Below, piece by piece: positions 17,379 to 25,307 of a DNA stretch of 64,000 nucleotides; position 1 is the stretch's first letter; each line of letters begins with the position of its first letter. The notes under the pieces were generated by a model that was given only the letters and a program-made list of their open reading frames with translations, searched no databases and was not told where the DNA came from. The DNA lies in NCBI GenBank assembly GCA_049324535.1, contig JBMOOG010000007.1, positions 62,001-126,000 of the forward strand, in the 5' to 3' direction. The position numbers were made by a program, and so were the translations under genes. Origin of the DNA: JBMOOG01 sp049324535 (GTDB taxonomy: Bacteria; Pseudomonadota; Alphaproteobacteria; Rhodobacterales; Rhodobacteraceae).

Positions 17379-17834
17379 TCAGCGGATCATGTCCACCGGA
17401 TTGAAGCGGCCGATGCTGCCCAGAAGCTGGCCGATGAACCCGAGACCCTTGATGTTGCTGTCGGTCACGCGGCGCGACAGGACAACCACGCGGCCGCGCT
17501 CGAGCCCGAACCGCTCGACGTTCTCGACCACGCCGCGGTCGTCGAACGACACCGCGACCACCTCGCGGGCGATCTCCTCGGGCTGGCGCGCGCCGACCGT
17601 GCGGAACCGGCTGGCCACGTAATACCAGCCGGAATCGGCCAGGATGCCGGTCGAGGACGGGCGCCCGATCTCCTCGGCCACCATGTCCTTGGTGGAGATG
17701 CCCACCTTGATCGCGGCGAGGTCCTCGTCGCTGGGCACATAGCCGTGGTTGCGATAGATCGGCGAGCAGGCCGCCAGGGCCGCCAGGGCAAGCGCGAAAA
17801 TGCCGCGCCGCGTCACCCGCTCCAGACTGCCCAT
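17379..17834 (-). CDS. bamE: Outer membrane protein assembly factor BamE (SmpA/OmlA lipoprotein)
   Basis: Periplasm-facing lipoprotein of the BAM complex, 151 residues. The signal peptide ends in a lipobox with cysteine 23 (ALAALAAC). The SmpA/OmlA core follows: a GISTKDMVAEEIGRPS helix and a beta-sheet ending RGVVENVERFG. The C-terminal tail (residues 130-151, FIGQLLGSIGRFN) is typical of alphaproteobacterial members. It is divergent from the yceD gene, and convergent with msrB with 15 bases between them. Confidence 0.9.
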   Translation of the reverse strand: MGSLERVTRRGIFALALAALAACSPIYRNHGYVPSDEDLAAIKVGISTKDMVAEEIGRPSSTGILADSGWYYVASRFRTVGARQPEEIAREVVAVSFDDRGVVENVERFGLERGRVVVLSRRVTDSNIKGLGFIGQLLGSIGRFNPVDMIR

Positions 17835-17966
17835 TCCGCCCTCTTGCCTTGCCGCGCCAAGCCTCGTATCCGGCTTACACCAGGCACGGGCCGTCCTTCA
17901 AGGATGCAAACGGGCCGGAGGGCCGGACCGGTTCCGGTCCCGCCACGGACGCGCCACGGAGGCGAC

Positions 17967-18524
17967 ATGACCCGCGAAAGCCCCTTCACCCACCCGCTGC
18001 GGCTGGCCGACCTGTCGGGGCGCAAGCCGACCCGGTTCACGCTGGCGCCCGAAGCCGCGGCGCGCGCCGCCATCGGCGCCGACCTCGGGCTGACCGATCT
18101 TCCGGCGCTGCGCTTCTCGGGCGAGCTGGCCCCGCGGGGGCGCCGCGACTGGCAGCTCGCCGCGCGGCTTCAGGCCGAGGTGGTGCAGCCCTGCGTCGCG
18201 ACGCTGGCGCCGGTGCACAGCGCGATCGACGAGGCGGTCGAGCGGCTCTATGTCGCCGATCTGGCCGAGCCGGAGGGCGACGAGGTCGAGATGCCCGACG
18301 ACCGCATCGAGCCGCTGCCGGCGGTGCTGGACCTGGCCGAGGTGATGGTCGAGGCGCTGGCGCTGGCGCTGCCGCTCTACCCGCGGGCCGCCGAGGCGGG
18401 TGCGGGCGACGCGCAGGCGGCCGGGCCCGGCGTCGTGCCGCTGCGCGACGAGGACCTGCGGCCGCTCGCGGGGCTGAAAGACCTGCTGCGCGCCCGGGGC
18501 GGCACGGCGGAGGATTCGGACTGA
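17967..18524 (+). CDS. YceD family protein (DUF177)
   Basis: 185-residue member of the DUF177/YceD family, which in most bacteria is encoded just before rpmF. YceD has been linked to large ribosomal RNA and ribosome metabolism, but its mechanism is unclear. Visible features are RFSGELAPRGRRDWQLAARL, the conserved cysteine in VQPCVATLAPV, a D/E-rich centre, and a C-terminal LRPLAGLKDLLR. The start at 17967 follows a GGAGGCG site. It precedes rpmF, but a separate promoter lies in the 194-base gap. Confidence 0.87.
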   Translation: MTRESPFTHPLRLADLSGRKPTRFTLAPEAAARAAIGADLGLTDLPALRFSGELAPRGRRDWQLAARLQAEVVQPCVATLAPVHSAIDEAVERLYVADLAEPEGDEVEMPDDRIEPLPAVLDLAEVMVEALALALPLYPRAAEAGAGDAQAAGPGVVPLRDEDLRPLAGLKDLLRARGGTAEDSD

Positions 18525-18585
18525 GACGCCGGATCGGCGCGCCGCGCACGCCCGCGCCGGACGGCCGGCCGGCCCAGAAAAAGAC

Positions 18586-18613
18586 TTGCGCCCGCCCGGA
18601 ATCGCAGTATGTT
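18586..18613 (+). promoter_or_regulatory. Predicted sigma-70 promoter for rpmF-plsX-fabH
   Basis: TTGCGC at 18586-18591, a 16-base spacer and TATGTT at 18608-18613, about 105 bases upstream of the L32 start. It gives the ribosomal and lipid genes a transcription start separate from yceD. The leader between them holds no clear hairpin regulator. Confidence 0.55.
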
Positions 18614-18718
18614 CCCGGCCTCGCTTGAATGGTGGGTTGGGGCATCGGTCCGGCAGGACCTCGGGCCGCATCCTTCCGAATTTCCGGGGCCATGCCCCCC
18701 TGAACCTGAGGTTGTGAC

Positions 18719-18925
18719 ATGGCTGTCCCCCAGAACCGGACCACGCGGTCCCGCCGCAACATGCGCCGCGCCCATGACGCGCTGGTCGCCGCGAATCCGA
18801 ACGAGTGCCCGAACTGCGGCGAACTGAAGCGCCCGCACCACGTCTGCGCCTCCTGCGGCCATTACGACGGCCAGGAAATCGTCGCGCAGACCGCCGAGGT
18901 CGATCTGGACGAAGACGCGGCGTAA
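18719..18925 (+). CDS. rpmF: 50S ribosomal protein L32
   Basis: Small basic ribosomal protein of 68 residues. The N-terminus MAVPQNRTTRSRRNMRRAHD is canonical. Four cysteines in CPNCGELKRP and VCASCGHYDG form the zinc ribbon, so this is the zinc-dependent form. The C-terminal acidic tail (AEVDLDEDAA) is typical of alphaproteobacteria. It has a GAGGTTGTGAC ribosome binding region. plsX starts 24 bases after its stop codon. Confidence 0.97.
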   Translation: MAVPQNRTTRSRRNMRRAHDALVAANPNECPNCGELKRPHHVCASCGHYDGQEIVAQTAEVDLDEDAA

Positions 18926-18949
18926 GCCGCGACCGCCGGGCCGCCCGCA

Positions 18950-20080
18950 ATGCCTTCGGAGCGTGACAGCAGCGCAGAGGCCGCGGCGGCGAAGGCCGGG
19001 CGAATCGTCCTGTCGGTCGATGCGATGGGAGGAGACCGGGGGCCTGCGGCAGTCGTCGCGGGCCTTGCCGATTTCGCGGCCGGCACCTCGGGCGTCTCGT
19101 TCATCCTGCACGGCCCCGAAGAGGAGCTGCGCCGCCTGATCGCGCGCCGGCCGGTGCTCGAGGGGCGCTGCGACATCCGCCACGCCCCCGGCGTGGTCAC
19201 GATGAACGACAAGCCGAGCCAGGTCATGCGCCACGGCGCCGGCACCTCGATGTGGTCCGCGATCGAGGCGGTGCGCGCGGGCGAGGCCACGGTGGCGGTG
19301 TCCTGCGGCAACACCGGGGCGCTGATGGCGGTCAGCATGATTCGCCTGCGCAAGCTTCCCGGCATCAACCGCCCGGCGATCGCCGCGCTCTGGCCGTCGC
19401 GCAACCCCGGCGGGTTCAACGTCATGCTCGACATGGGCGCCGACGTGCGGGCCGATGCGCCCGACCTTCTGCAATACGCGCTGATGGGCGCCTCCTACGC
19501 CCGCAACGGCCTTGGCATCGCCCGGCCGCGGGTGGGCCTGCTGAACGTCGGAACCGAAGAACACAAGGGCCGGCCCGAGCTGCGTGCCGCGCAGGAGCTG
19601 GTGGCCGCCGCGACCGAGACCGGCGGCTACGACTACGCGGGCTTTGTCGAGGGCAGCGACCTGCCGTCGGACCGGGTGGACGTGATCGTGACCGACGGCT
19701 TCACCGGCAACGTCGCGCTCAAGACCGGCGAAGGCACCGCCAAGCTGGTGGGCGAGTTCCTGCGCGAGGCGTTCAACGCCGGCTGGCTGTCGCGCTTTGC
19801 GGCGCTGCTGGCGATGGGATCCTTGCGCCGGCTCCAACGCCGCATCGACCCGCGGCGGGTGAATGGCGGGGTGTTCCTCGGCCTGAACGGGACGGTGGTC
19901 AAGTCGCACGGATCGGCGGACGCGACCGGGGTGGCGGCGGCGATCGGCCTCGCGTACCGGCTGGCCCGGTCGGGTTTTCAGGAGCGGCTGGCCGCCCGCA
20001 TCGCGGCGGCGGTTGCCTCGGCCGCCGAGCCGCGTCAGGATGGGCCCGAGGCAGTCGATATGGGCGGGACATCGGAATGA
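18950..20080 (+). CDS. plsX: Phosphate acyltransferase PlsX
   Basis: Makes acyl-phosphate from acyl-ACP, the first step of phospholipid synthesis in the PlsX/PlsY route; peripheral to the inner membrane. The 376-residue protein has the N-terminal IVLSVDAMGGDRGP signature, the conserved SCGNTGALMA and GLLNVGTEEHKG motifs, and VTDGFTGNVALKTGEG. It begins with an unusual 17-residue polar extension (SERDSSAEAAAAKAG). The stop overlaps the fabH start by four bases (ATGA). Confidence 0.96.
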   Translation: MPSERDSSAEAAAAKAGRIVLSVDAMGGDRGPAAVVAGLADFAAGTSGVSFILHGPEEELRRLIARRPVLEGRCDIRHAPGVVTMNDKPSQVMRHGAGTSMWSAIEAVRAGEATVAVSCGNTGALMAVSMIRLRKLPGINRPAIAALWPSRNPGGFNVMLDMGADVRADAPDLLQYALMGASYARNGLGIARPRVGLLNVGTEEHKGRPELRAAQELVAAATETGGYDYAGFVEGSDLPSDRVDVIVTDGFTGNVALKTGEGTAKLVGEFLREAFNAGWLSRFAALLAMGSLRRLQRRIDPRRVNGGVFLGLNGTVVKSHGSADATGVAAAIGLAYRLARSGFQERLAARIAAAVASAAEPRQDGPEAVDMGGTSE

Positions 20081-21051
20081 CAGTGCGCGCCGTGGTGCGG
20101 GGCGTCGGGCACTACCTGCCCGATCGGGTGGTTGCCAACGCCGAGTTCGAGGCCTCGCTGGACACGTCGGACGAATGGATCCGGTCCCGCACCGGAATCG
20201 AGCGCCGGCATTTCGCCGCCGAGGGGCAGACGACCTCGGATCTTGCGGCGCGGGCCGCCCGGGCGGCGCTGGCCGATGCGGGGATCGCGGCCTCGGCGAT
20301 CGACGCGCTGATCGTGGCGACATCGACGCCGGACCTGACCTTTCCCGCGACCGCGACCATGGTTCAGGCCGAGATCGGGATGACCGGCGGCTTCGCCTAC
20401 GACGTGCAGGCGGTCTGTGCCGGCTTCGTCTACGCGCTGGCGAACGCCCAGGCGCTGATCCTGTCGGGGCAGGCCCGGCGCGTCTTGGTGATCGGGGCCG
20501 AGACCTTTTCGCGGATCATGGACTGGACCGACCGCGGCACCTGCGTTCTCTTCGGGGATGGCGCGGGGGCGGTCGTTCTCGAGGCCGCCGAGGGCACGGG
20601 CCAGTCGAGCGACCGCGGAATCCTCGCCGCCGATCTGCATTCCGACGGCCGCTACCGCGACCTGCTCTATGTCGATGGCGGCGTGTCGAGCACGCGCAGC
20701 GCCGGGCATCTGCGCATGCAGGGCAACGCGGTCTTCAAGCACGCGGTGCAGAAGCTGGCCGAAACCGCCCATGCCGCGCTGGACAAGGCCGGGCTGACGG
20801 GCGCCGACGTGGACTGGATCGTGCCGCATCAGGCCAACCTGCGCATCATCGCCGCCACGGCCGAACGGATGCAGGTGCCGATGGAGCGCGTGGTGGTCAC
20901 GGTGCAGGACCACGGCAACACCTCGGCCGCCTCGATTCCGCTGGCGCTGTCGGTGGGCAAGGCCCGCGGCCAGATCAAGCCGGGCGACCTGCTGGTGACC
21001 GAGGCGATCGGTGGCGGACTGGCCTGGGGCTCGGTGGTTTTGCGCTGGTAG
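20077..21051 (+). CDS. fabH: 3-oxoacyl-[ACP] synthase III (FabH)
   Basis: Condenses acetyl-CoA with malonyl-ACP to start fatty acid synthesis. The 324-residue protein has the full catalytic triad: Cys114 in AVCAGF, His251 in VPHQANLRI and Asn281 in HGNTSAAS. The SRTGIERRHFA motif and the C-terminal GGGLAWGSVVLRW are canonical. Translation is coupled to plsX by the ATGA overlap, matching the metabolic link between acyl-ACP use and initiation. Confidence 0.97.
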   Translation: MTVRAVVRGVGHYLPDRVVANAEFEASLDTSDEWIRSRTGIERRHFAAEGQTTSDLAARAARAALADAGIAASAIDALIVATSTPDLTFPATATMVQAEIGMTGGFAYDVQAVCAGFVYALANAQALILSGQARRVLVIGAETFSRIMDWTDRGTCVLFGDGAGAVVLEAAEGTGQSSDRGILAADLHSDGRYRDLLYVDGGVSSTRSAGHLRMQGNAVFKHAVQKLAETAHAALDKAGLTGADVDWIVPHQANLRIIAATAERMQVPMERVVVTVQDHGNTSAASIPLALSVGKARGQIKPGDLLVTEAIGGGLAWGSVVLRW

Positions 21052-21084
21052 GCGCTGTTTCACCACCGCCTCAGCCCGTGTTCC

Positions 21085-21097
21085 CAAGCCATTGATA
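21085..21097 (-). promoter_or_regulatory. Exact IHF consensus site upstream of ihfA
   Basis: On the minus strand TATCAATGGCTTG matches the IHF consensus WATCAANNNNTTR at every defined position. It lies 53 bases before the ihfA start codon, in one of the few AT-rich patches nearby (ATTGATATTGAC). A weak TTGACT element (21098-21103) directly adjoins it. Autoregulation of ihfA by IHF is known in Escherichia coli; here it is inferred from the site. Confidence 0.6.
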
Positions 21098-21149
21098 TTG
21101 ACTTGGGTTTTCAAAGCCCCCATCCTCGCCCAAAATCCGGGGGGACGCG

Positions 21150-21464
21150 ATGAGCGAAAAGACCTTGACGCGCATGGATCTGAGCGAGGCCGTCTTCCGT
21201 GAAGTCGGGCTGTCTCGAAACGAATCCGCGCAGCTTGTCGAAAGCGTGCTTCAGGCCATGTCCGATGCCCTGGTGCGCGGCGAGACGGTCAAGATCTCGT
21301 CCTTCGGGACCTTCACGGTGCGCGACAAGACCGCCCGCGTCGGCCGCAACCCGAAGACCGGCGAAGAGGTGCCGATCCATCCCCGCCGGGTGCTGTCCTT
21401 CCGCCCTTCGCACCTGATGAAGGACCGCGTGGCGGCCGGCAATGCCGGCTCCAGGCAGCGCTGA
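21150..21464 (+). CDS. ihfA: Integration host factor subunit alpha
   Basis: DNA-bending protein of 104 residues that forms a heterodimer with IhfB. It has the HU/IHF fold: an N-terminal helical pair (TRMDLSEAVFREVGLSRNES), the SSFGTFTVRDK strand, the DNA-intercalating arm GRNPKTGEEVPI with its proline, and the RRVLSFRPSHLMKDRV end. Its position between fabH and merR is conserved in the family. A consensus IHF site sits upstream, suggesting feedback control. Confidence 0.96.
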   Translation: MSEKTLTRMDLSEAVFREVGLSRNESAQLVESVLQAMSDALVRGETVKISSFGTFTVRDKTARVGRNPKTGEEVPIHPRRVLSFRPSHLMKDRVAAGNAGSRQR

Positions 21465-21474
21465 GGCCGGGTGA

Positions 21475-22221
21475 ATGTCGAAATCCGCCGAGGCCTTCCG
21501 CACCATCAGCGAAGTGGCCGAGGTGCTCGGGACTCCGGCGCATGTGCTGCGATTCTGGGAAAGCCGGTTCACGCAGATCCGCCCGCTGAAGCGTGCGGGC
21601 GGACGGCGCTACTACCGCCCGACCGACGTGGCGCTTCTGGCGGGGATCCGCAAGCTTCTGCACGAGGACGGGATGACCATCCGCGGCGTGCAGAAGATCC
21701 TGCGCGAACACGGCGTGCGGCATGTGGCGCAGCTGTCGGGGCTTGCGCTGGCCGAGGCCCCTGCGGCGGAGGATGCGGCCGCGGCGCCGGGGGCCGCAAC
21801 GGGGGCCGCGACGGCGGATGCGGGCGGGGACGCCTTCGCCGGGCGGTCCTGGCCCGAGGCGCCCGATCCCGACATCGCCGCCGATGACCAGGGCCTGCAC
21901 CCCGATCCCGACGACGCCGGGGCCGGGGCGCCGATGCTGGTGGACGTGCCGCTCATGCCCGCGGGAGAGCCGGACAACCTGCACCATCTCGGGGGCCGGT
22001 CGGGCGGCCGCGCGGCGCCGGCCGCGAGACCCGAGCCGGAGGTGAACCCGCAGCCCGCCCCGGCCGAGGACGGCGCCGAGATCCACCCGCCGGCGGCCAA
22101 GCTTCTTCGGGCGATGACCGTGCTGCACGCCTACGAGAACCGGGCGGGGCTTCGGGCCGTCCATGACCGGCTGACGGCGCTGCGCGACCGGGTCGCCGCC
22201 GAGGTTGACAAGCACCGCTGA
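21475..22221 (+). CDS. MerR-family transcriptional regulator with long disordered linker
   Basis: Regulator of 248 residues. The MerR winged helix-turn-helix lies at about residues 10-80 (FRTISEVAEVLGTPAHVLRF, then GGRRYYRPTDVALLAGI). It is followed by roughly 110 residues rich in Ala, Gly, Pro and Asp without predicted structure, and a C-terminal helix (AKLLRAMTVLHAYENRAGLR) that probably dimerises. No effector domain or metal-binding cysteines are visible. It starts 10 bases after ihfA, so it is co-transcribed, and precedes tRNA-Pro. Its targets are unknown. Confidence 0.85.
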   Translation: MSKSAEAFRTISEVAEVLGTPAHVLRFWESRFTQIRPLKRAGGRRYYRPTDVALLAGIRKLLHEDGMTIRGVQKILREHGVRHVAQLSGLALAEAPAAEDAAAAPGAATGAATADAGGDAFAGRSWPEAPDPDIAADDQGLHPDPDDAGAGAPMLVDVPLMPAGEPDNLHHLGGRSGGRAAPAARPEPEVNPQPAPAEDGAEIHPPAAKLLRAMTVLHAYENRAGLRAVHDRLTALRDRVAAEVDKHR

Positions 22222-22289
22222 CCCCGCCGATCCGGCCCGCGCTTTCGCCCTTGCCCCCGCCCGCCCTGTCATCCTATACACCGCCGCGT

Positions 22290-22367
22290 CGGGCCGTGGC
22301 GCAGTCTGGTTAGCGCGTCCGTCTGGGGGGCGGAAGGTCGAGAGTTCGAATCTCTCCGGCCCGACCA
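22290..22367 (+). tRNA. tRNA-Pro (anticodon GGG), CCA encoded
   Basis: Complete cloverleaf: acceptor CGGGCCG/CGGCCCG, D-stem GCGC/GCGC, anticodon stem TCCGT/GCGGA with loop CTGGGGG (anticodon GGG), and T-arm GAGAG-TTCGAAT-CTCTC. The discriminator is A, followed by an encoded CCA. It reads proline CCC/CCU codons, which are heavily used in this GC-rich genome. It lies 68 bases after merR. Confidence 0.97.
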
Positions 22368-22374
22368 TAACCGA

Positions 22375-22404
22375 AACGCCCGTCCCTTCCCCGGGGCGGG
22401 CGTT
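22375..22404 (+). terminator. Hairpin after tRNA-Pro
   Basis: AACGCCCG and CGGGCGTT form an eight-base stem seven bases after the tRNA. The T-run is short (TTCGTCC), so termination may be partial, with some transcription continuing into the dCTP deaminase gene. Confidence 0.6.
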
Positions 22405-22424
22405 CGTCCATGAGGGGGGCTCGG

Positions 22425-23525
22425 ATGACCGCAACGGCGCCTTGGCAGTCCGGCGAGGGCGTGCTGCCCGACCGCGACCTGCGGGCCCTTCTGGCCGCCG
22501 GCCATGTCACGGGCCGCGAGCCGGTGCAGGACGCCCAGGTGCAGCCCGCAAGCCTCGACCTGCGCCTCGGCACGGTTGCCTATCGGGTGCGCGCCTCGTT
22601 CCTGGCCGGACAGGGCCGGACCGTCGCCGATCGCATCGCCGAATTCGAGATGCACCGGATCGACCTGAGCGGCGGCGCGGTGCTCGAGAAGGGCTGCGTC
22701 TATGTGGTGCCGCTGATGGAGAGCCTGGCGCTGCCCCAGGGCGTCTCGGGCGCGGCCAATGCGAAAAGCTCGACGGGACGGCTCGACCTGCTGACGCGGA
22801 CGATCACCGATGGCGGCACCGAATTCGACCGCATTCCCGACGGCTACCGCGGCCCGCTCTTCGCCGAGATCTGCCCGCGCTCGTTCTCGGTGCTGGTGCG
22901 GCCCGGGATGCGGCTCAACCAGGTGCGGTTCCGCGCCGGGCGGACCGCGCTCGACGACGCGGCCCTGCGGGCGCTGCACGCGCGCGTGGGGCTGGTCGGC
23001 GGCGAGCCCGTGATCGACGGCGGCCTCGGCTTCTCGGTCGATCTGCGCCCCGCCGCGGGCGACCGTATCGGCTGGCGGGCCAAGCCGCACACGGGGGTGA
23101 TCGACCTCGACCGGATCGGCGCCTATGATCCGGCCGAGTTCTGGGACGAGCTCTACGCCCGTGACGGGCGGCTCATCCTCGACCCCGGCGCCTTCTACAT
23201 CCTCGTCTCGCGCGAGGCGGTGACGATCCCGCCCGACCATGCCGCCGAGATGGCGCCCTACCTCGCGATGGTGGGCGAGTTCCGCGTGCACTACGCGGGC
23301 TTCTTCGACCCGGGCTTCGGCTGGGCCGGCGCCGGGGGCGCGGGATCGCGGGGCGTGCTCGAGGTGCGCTGCCACGAGGCCCCGTTCGTGCTGGAGGACG
23401 GACAAGTCGTGGGCCGGCTGGTCTTCGAGAGGATGCGCGCGGTGCCCGACCGGCTTTACGGCGCCGACCTCGCCTCGAACTACCAGGGCCAGGGGCTGAA
23501 GCTCTCGAAGCACTTCCGGGCCTGA
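22425..23525 (+). CDS. dcd: 2'-deoxycytidine 5'-triphosphate deaminase, double-length type
   Basis: Supplies dUTP from dCTP for thymidylate synthesis. At 366 residues it is about twice the length of the classical 190-residue enzyme. The N-terminal half carries VQPASLDLRLG and a conserved NAKSSTGRLDLLTRTITDGG region, and the C-terminal half repeats the trimer-forming dUTPase-like barrel (PHTGVIDLD, LVSREAVTIPPDHAAEM, FVLEDGQVVGRLVFERM). The ATG at 22425 is preferred over one 15 bases upstream because AGGGGGG is well spaced from it. Confidence 0.9.
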   Translation: MTATAPWQSGEGVLPDRDLRALLAAGHVTGREPVQDAQVQPASLDLRLGTVAYRVRASFLAGQGRTVADRIAEFEMHRIDLSGGAVLEKGCVYVVPLMESLALPQGVSGAANAKSSTGRLDLLTRTITDGGTEFDRIPDGYRGPLFAEICPRSFSVLVRPGMRLNQVRFRAGRTALDDAALRALHARVGLVGGEPVIDGGLGFSVDLRPAAGDRIGWRAKPHTGVIDLDRIGAYDPAEFWDELYARDGRLILDPGAFYILVSREAVTIPPDHAAEMAPYLAMVGEFRVHYAGFFDPGFGWAGAGGAGSRGVLEVRCHEAPFVLEDGQVVGRLVFERMRAVPDRLYGADLASNYQGQGLKLSKHFRA

Positions 23526-23564
23526 CCCGGCACCGCGCGGGCGGGGCGCGGACAGGGTCGAAGA

Positions 23565-23612
23565 CCGGGGGCGCCGCCCCCGGCCCCCCGGGATATTTCC
23601 GCCAGTGAGAGA
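23565..23612 (+). repeat. Dispersed hairpin-plus-tail repeat, copy 3
   Basis: CCGGGGGC, three bases, GCCCCCGG, then CCCCCCGGGATATTT and GCCAGTGAGAG. It begins 40 bases after the dcd stop codon on the same strand, in the typical 3'-end position, and separates two convergent genes. Confidence 0.75.
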
Positions 23613-23652
23613 CGGGCGGTTCGAGAAGCGGGCGGTTCGGGAGACGGGCGGT

Positions 23653-23871
23653 TCAGCGCATCCGGCGCAGGAGCCGCGCGGTCTGCCGGGCGCGTTTCGC
23701 GGCCGCGCGCGCCTCGGCCGCCGCCCGCGGATCGACCGGCCCGGAGGGCGGCGCGTCCGGCCCGGGCGGCGTGCGGCGCCCGAAGGCCGCGAAGGCGCGT
23801 CCCACGTCGAGGTTGACGACGCGGCGGATCACCGCGTTGACGACCATGGTCACGATCCGGTCGAGCGTCAT
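23653..23871 (-). CDS. Small conserved basic protein downstream of scpB
   Basis: 72-residue protein with an N-terminal amphipathic helix (MTLDRIVTMVVNAVIRRVVN), a proline-rich centre and an arginine/alanine-rich C-terminus. A strong GGGGAGGG site precedes the ATG, which lies 15 bases after the scpB stop, so it is the last gene of the dgt-argS-SPOR-nagZ-scpAB cluster. Similar small proteins occur at this place in relatives. The arginines suggest binding to nucleic acid or membrane, but no function is assigned. Confidence 0.65.
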   Translation of the reverse strand: MTLDRIVTMVVNAVIRRVVNLDVGRAFAAFGRRTPPGPDAPPSGPVDPRAAAEARAAAKRARQTARLLRRMR

Positions 23872-23886
23872 CGGCGGGCCCTCCCC

Positions 23887-24522
23887 TCAGTCCTCGAACA
23901 TCTCGGTCTGCCCGGCGATATCCTCGCCCTCGTCGTCGGTCTCGCGCTGGGTTCCGGGCAGGGCGCGGTTGTCGAGAAGCCCCGCCTGGCGCAGCTCCTT
24001 CAGGCCGGGCAGATCGCGCGCGGTCTCGAGCCCGAAGTGATCGAGGAACTGCTCGGTGACCACGAAGGTGACCGGCCGGCCGGGCGTCATCCGGCGGCGC
24101 CCGAAGCGGATCCATTCAAGCTCCAGGAGCTGGTCCACGGTGCCGCGGCTCACGGCGACGCCCCGGATCTCCTCGATCTCGGCGCGGGTCACCGGCTGGT
24201 GGTAGGCGATGATCGCGAGCGTCTCGATCGCAGCGCGCGACAGCTTGCGGGTCTCGACCTGTTCCTTCTGCATGAGGAAGCCGAGGTCGGGCGCGGTGCG
24301 GATCGCCCAGGCGTCGCCCACGCGCACCACCTGCACCCCCCGGCCCTCGTAGCGCCGGCGCAGAAGCTGCAGCGCCTCGGCCGGGTCGCAGCCGTGCGGC
24401 ATCCGGGCCGCCATCTCGGCCACCGTCACCGGCTCGGCCGAGGCGAAGAGGATCGCCTCGACCATGCGCTCCTGCTCGGCCAGCGGCGGCGCGGCAAAGA
24501 GGCTCTGTTCCCCCTCGCTCAT
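23887..24522 (-). CDS. scpB: Segregation and condensation protein ScpB
   Basis: Winged-helix subunit of the SMC-ScpAB condensin complex, 211 residues, acting in chromosome segregation on the nucleoid. It shows the family motifs MVEAILFASAEPV near the N-terminus, LSRAAIETLAIIAYHQPVTR and EIRGVAVSRGTVDQLLELEW in the centre, and VTEQFLDHFGL. The C-terminal tail is acidic. Its start overlaps the scpA stop by four bases, the usual tight scpA-scpB coupling. Confidence 0.95.
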   Translation of the reverse strand: MSEGEQSLFAAPPLAEQERMVEAILFASAEPVTVAEMAARMPHGCDPAEALQLLRRRYEGRGVQVVRVGDAWAIRTAPDLGFLMQKEQVETRKLSRAAIETLAIIAYHQPVTRAEIEEIRGVAVSRGTVDQLLELEWIRFGRRRMTPGRPVTFVVTEQFLDHFGLETARDLPGLKELRQAGLLDNRALPGTQRETDDEGEDIAGQTEMFED

Positions 24523-25307
24523 GCGGGTTTCCGGCGGATGGCGATGGGGGCGAAGGTCTCGGACTGGCGCAGCTCGATCTGGCCCTGCCGGGCGAGTTCG
24601 AGCGAGGCGGCAAAGGTCGCCGCGGTCGCCGAACGGCGACGCGCGGGATCGGCTCCCCAGCCCTCGGGCAGGTAACTGACGAGATCGGTCCAGTCGCCGG
24701 CAAAACCGATCAGCCCCCGCATCCGCTCGAGCGCCTGCTCCATGGTGAAGACGGCGTGGCGGTCGAACTGGAAGGGGCGGAATTCGTCGCGGGTACGGAT
24801 GCGGGCATAGGCCTGCATCAGGTCGAGAAGCGTCGCCGAATAGACCACGCGGCGATGGCGCGTCACATCCTCGGGGATGCCGCGCGCGAAGAAATCGCGC
24901 CCCTTCTGGTCGCGCGCCATGAGCTGGGCCGAGGCGTTGCGCATCGCCTCGAGCCTTTCGAGCTGGAAGGCGAGATGGGCGGCGAGATCCTCGCCCGAGG
25001 GCCCATCCTCGGTCGGGTCCGGGGGCAGGAGAAGCCGCGACTTGAGAAAGGCGAGCCAGGCCGCCATCACCAGATAGTCGGCGGCCAGTTCGATGCGCAG
25101 CGCCTTGGCCTGCGCCACGAAGGCCAGATACTGTTCGGCCAGTTGCAGGACCGAGATGCGGCGCAGATCGACCTTCTGGGTGCGCGACAGCATCAGCAGC
25201 AGGTCGAGCGGCCCCTCGTAGCCATCGACATCGACGATCAGCGCCTCGGCCGCAAGCCGCGCGCCCACATCGAAGGGAGCCACGGAGAAATCCTCGGCGT
25301 CAGGCAT
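24519..25307 (-). CDS. scpA: Segregation and condensation protein ScpA
   Basis: Kleisin subunit of bacterial condensin, 262 residues, bridging the two SMC heads. The N-terminal VDVDGYEGPLDLLLMLSRTQ and QLAEQYLAFV segments and the LAADYLVMAAWLAFLKSRLLLP helix are diagnostic. The C-terminal winged helix is near residues 215-255. The gene overlaps nagZ by eight bases and scpB by four, so the three are translationally linked. Confidence 0.95.
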   Translation of the reverse strand: MPDAEDFSVAPFDVGARLAAEALIVDVDGYEGPLDLLLMLSRTQKVDLRRISVLQLAEQYLAFVAQAKALRIELAADYLVMAAWLAFLKSRLLLPPDPTEDGPSGEDLAAHLAFQLERLEAMRNASAQLMARDQKGRDFFARGIPEDVTRHRRVVYSATLLDLMQAYARIRTRDEFRPFQFDRHAVFTMEQALERMRGLIGFAGDWTDLVSYLPEGWGADPARRRSATAATFAASLELARQGQIELRQSETFAPIAIRRKPA

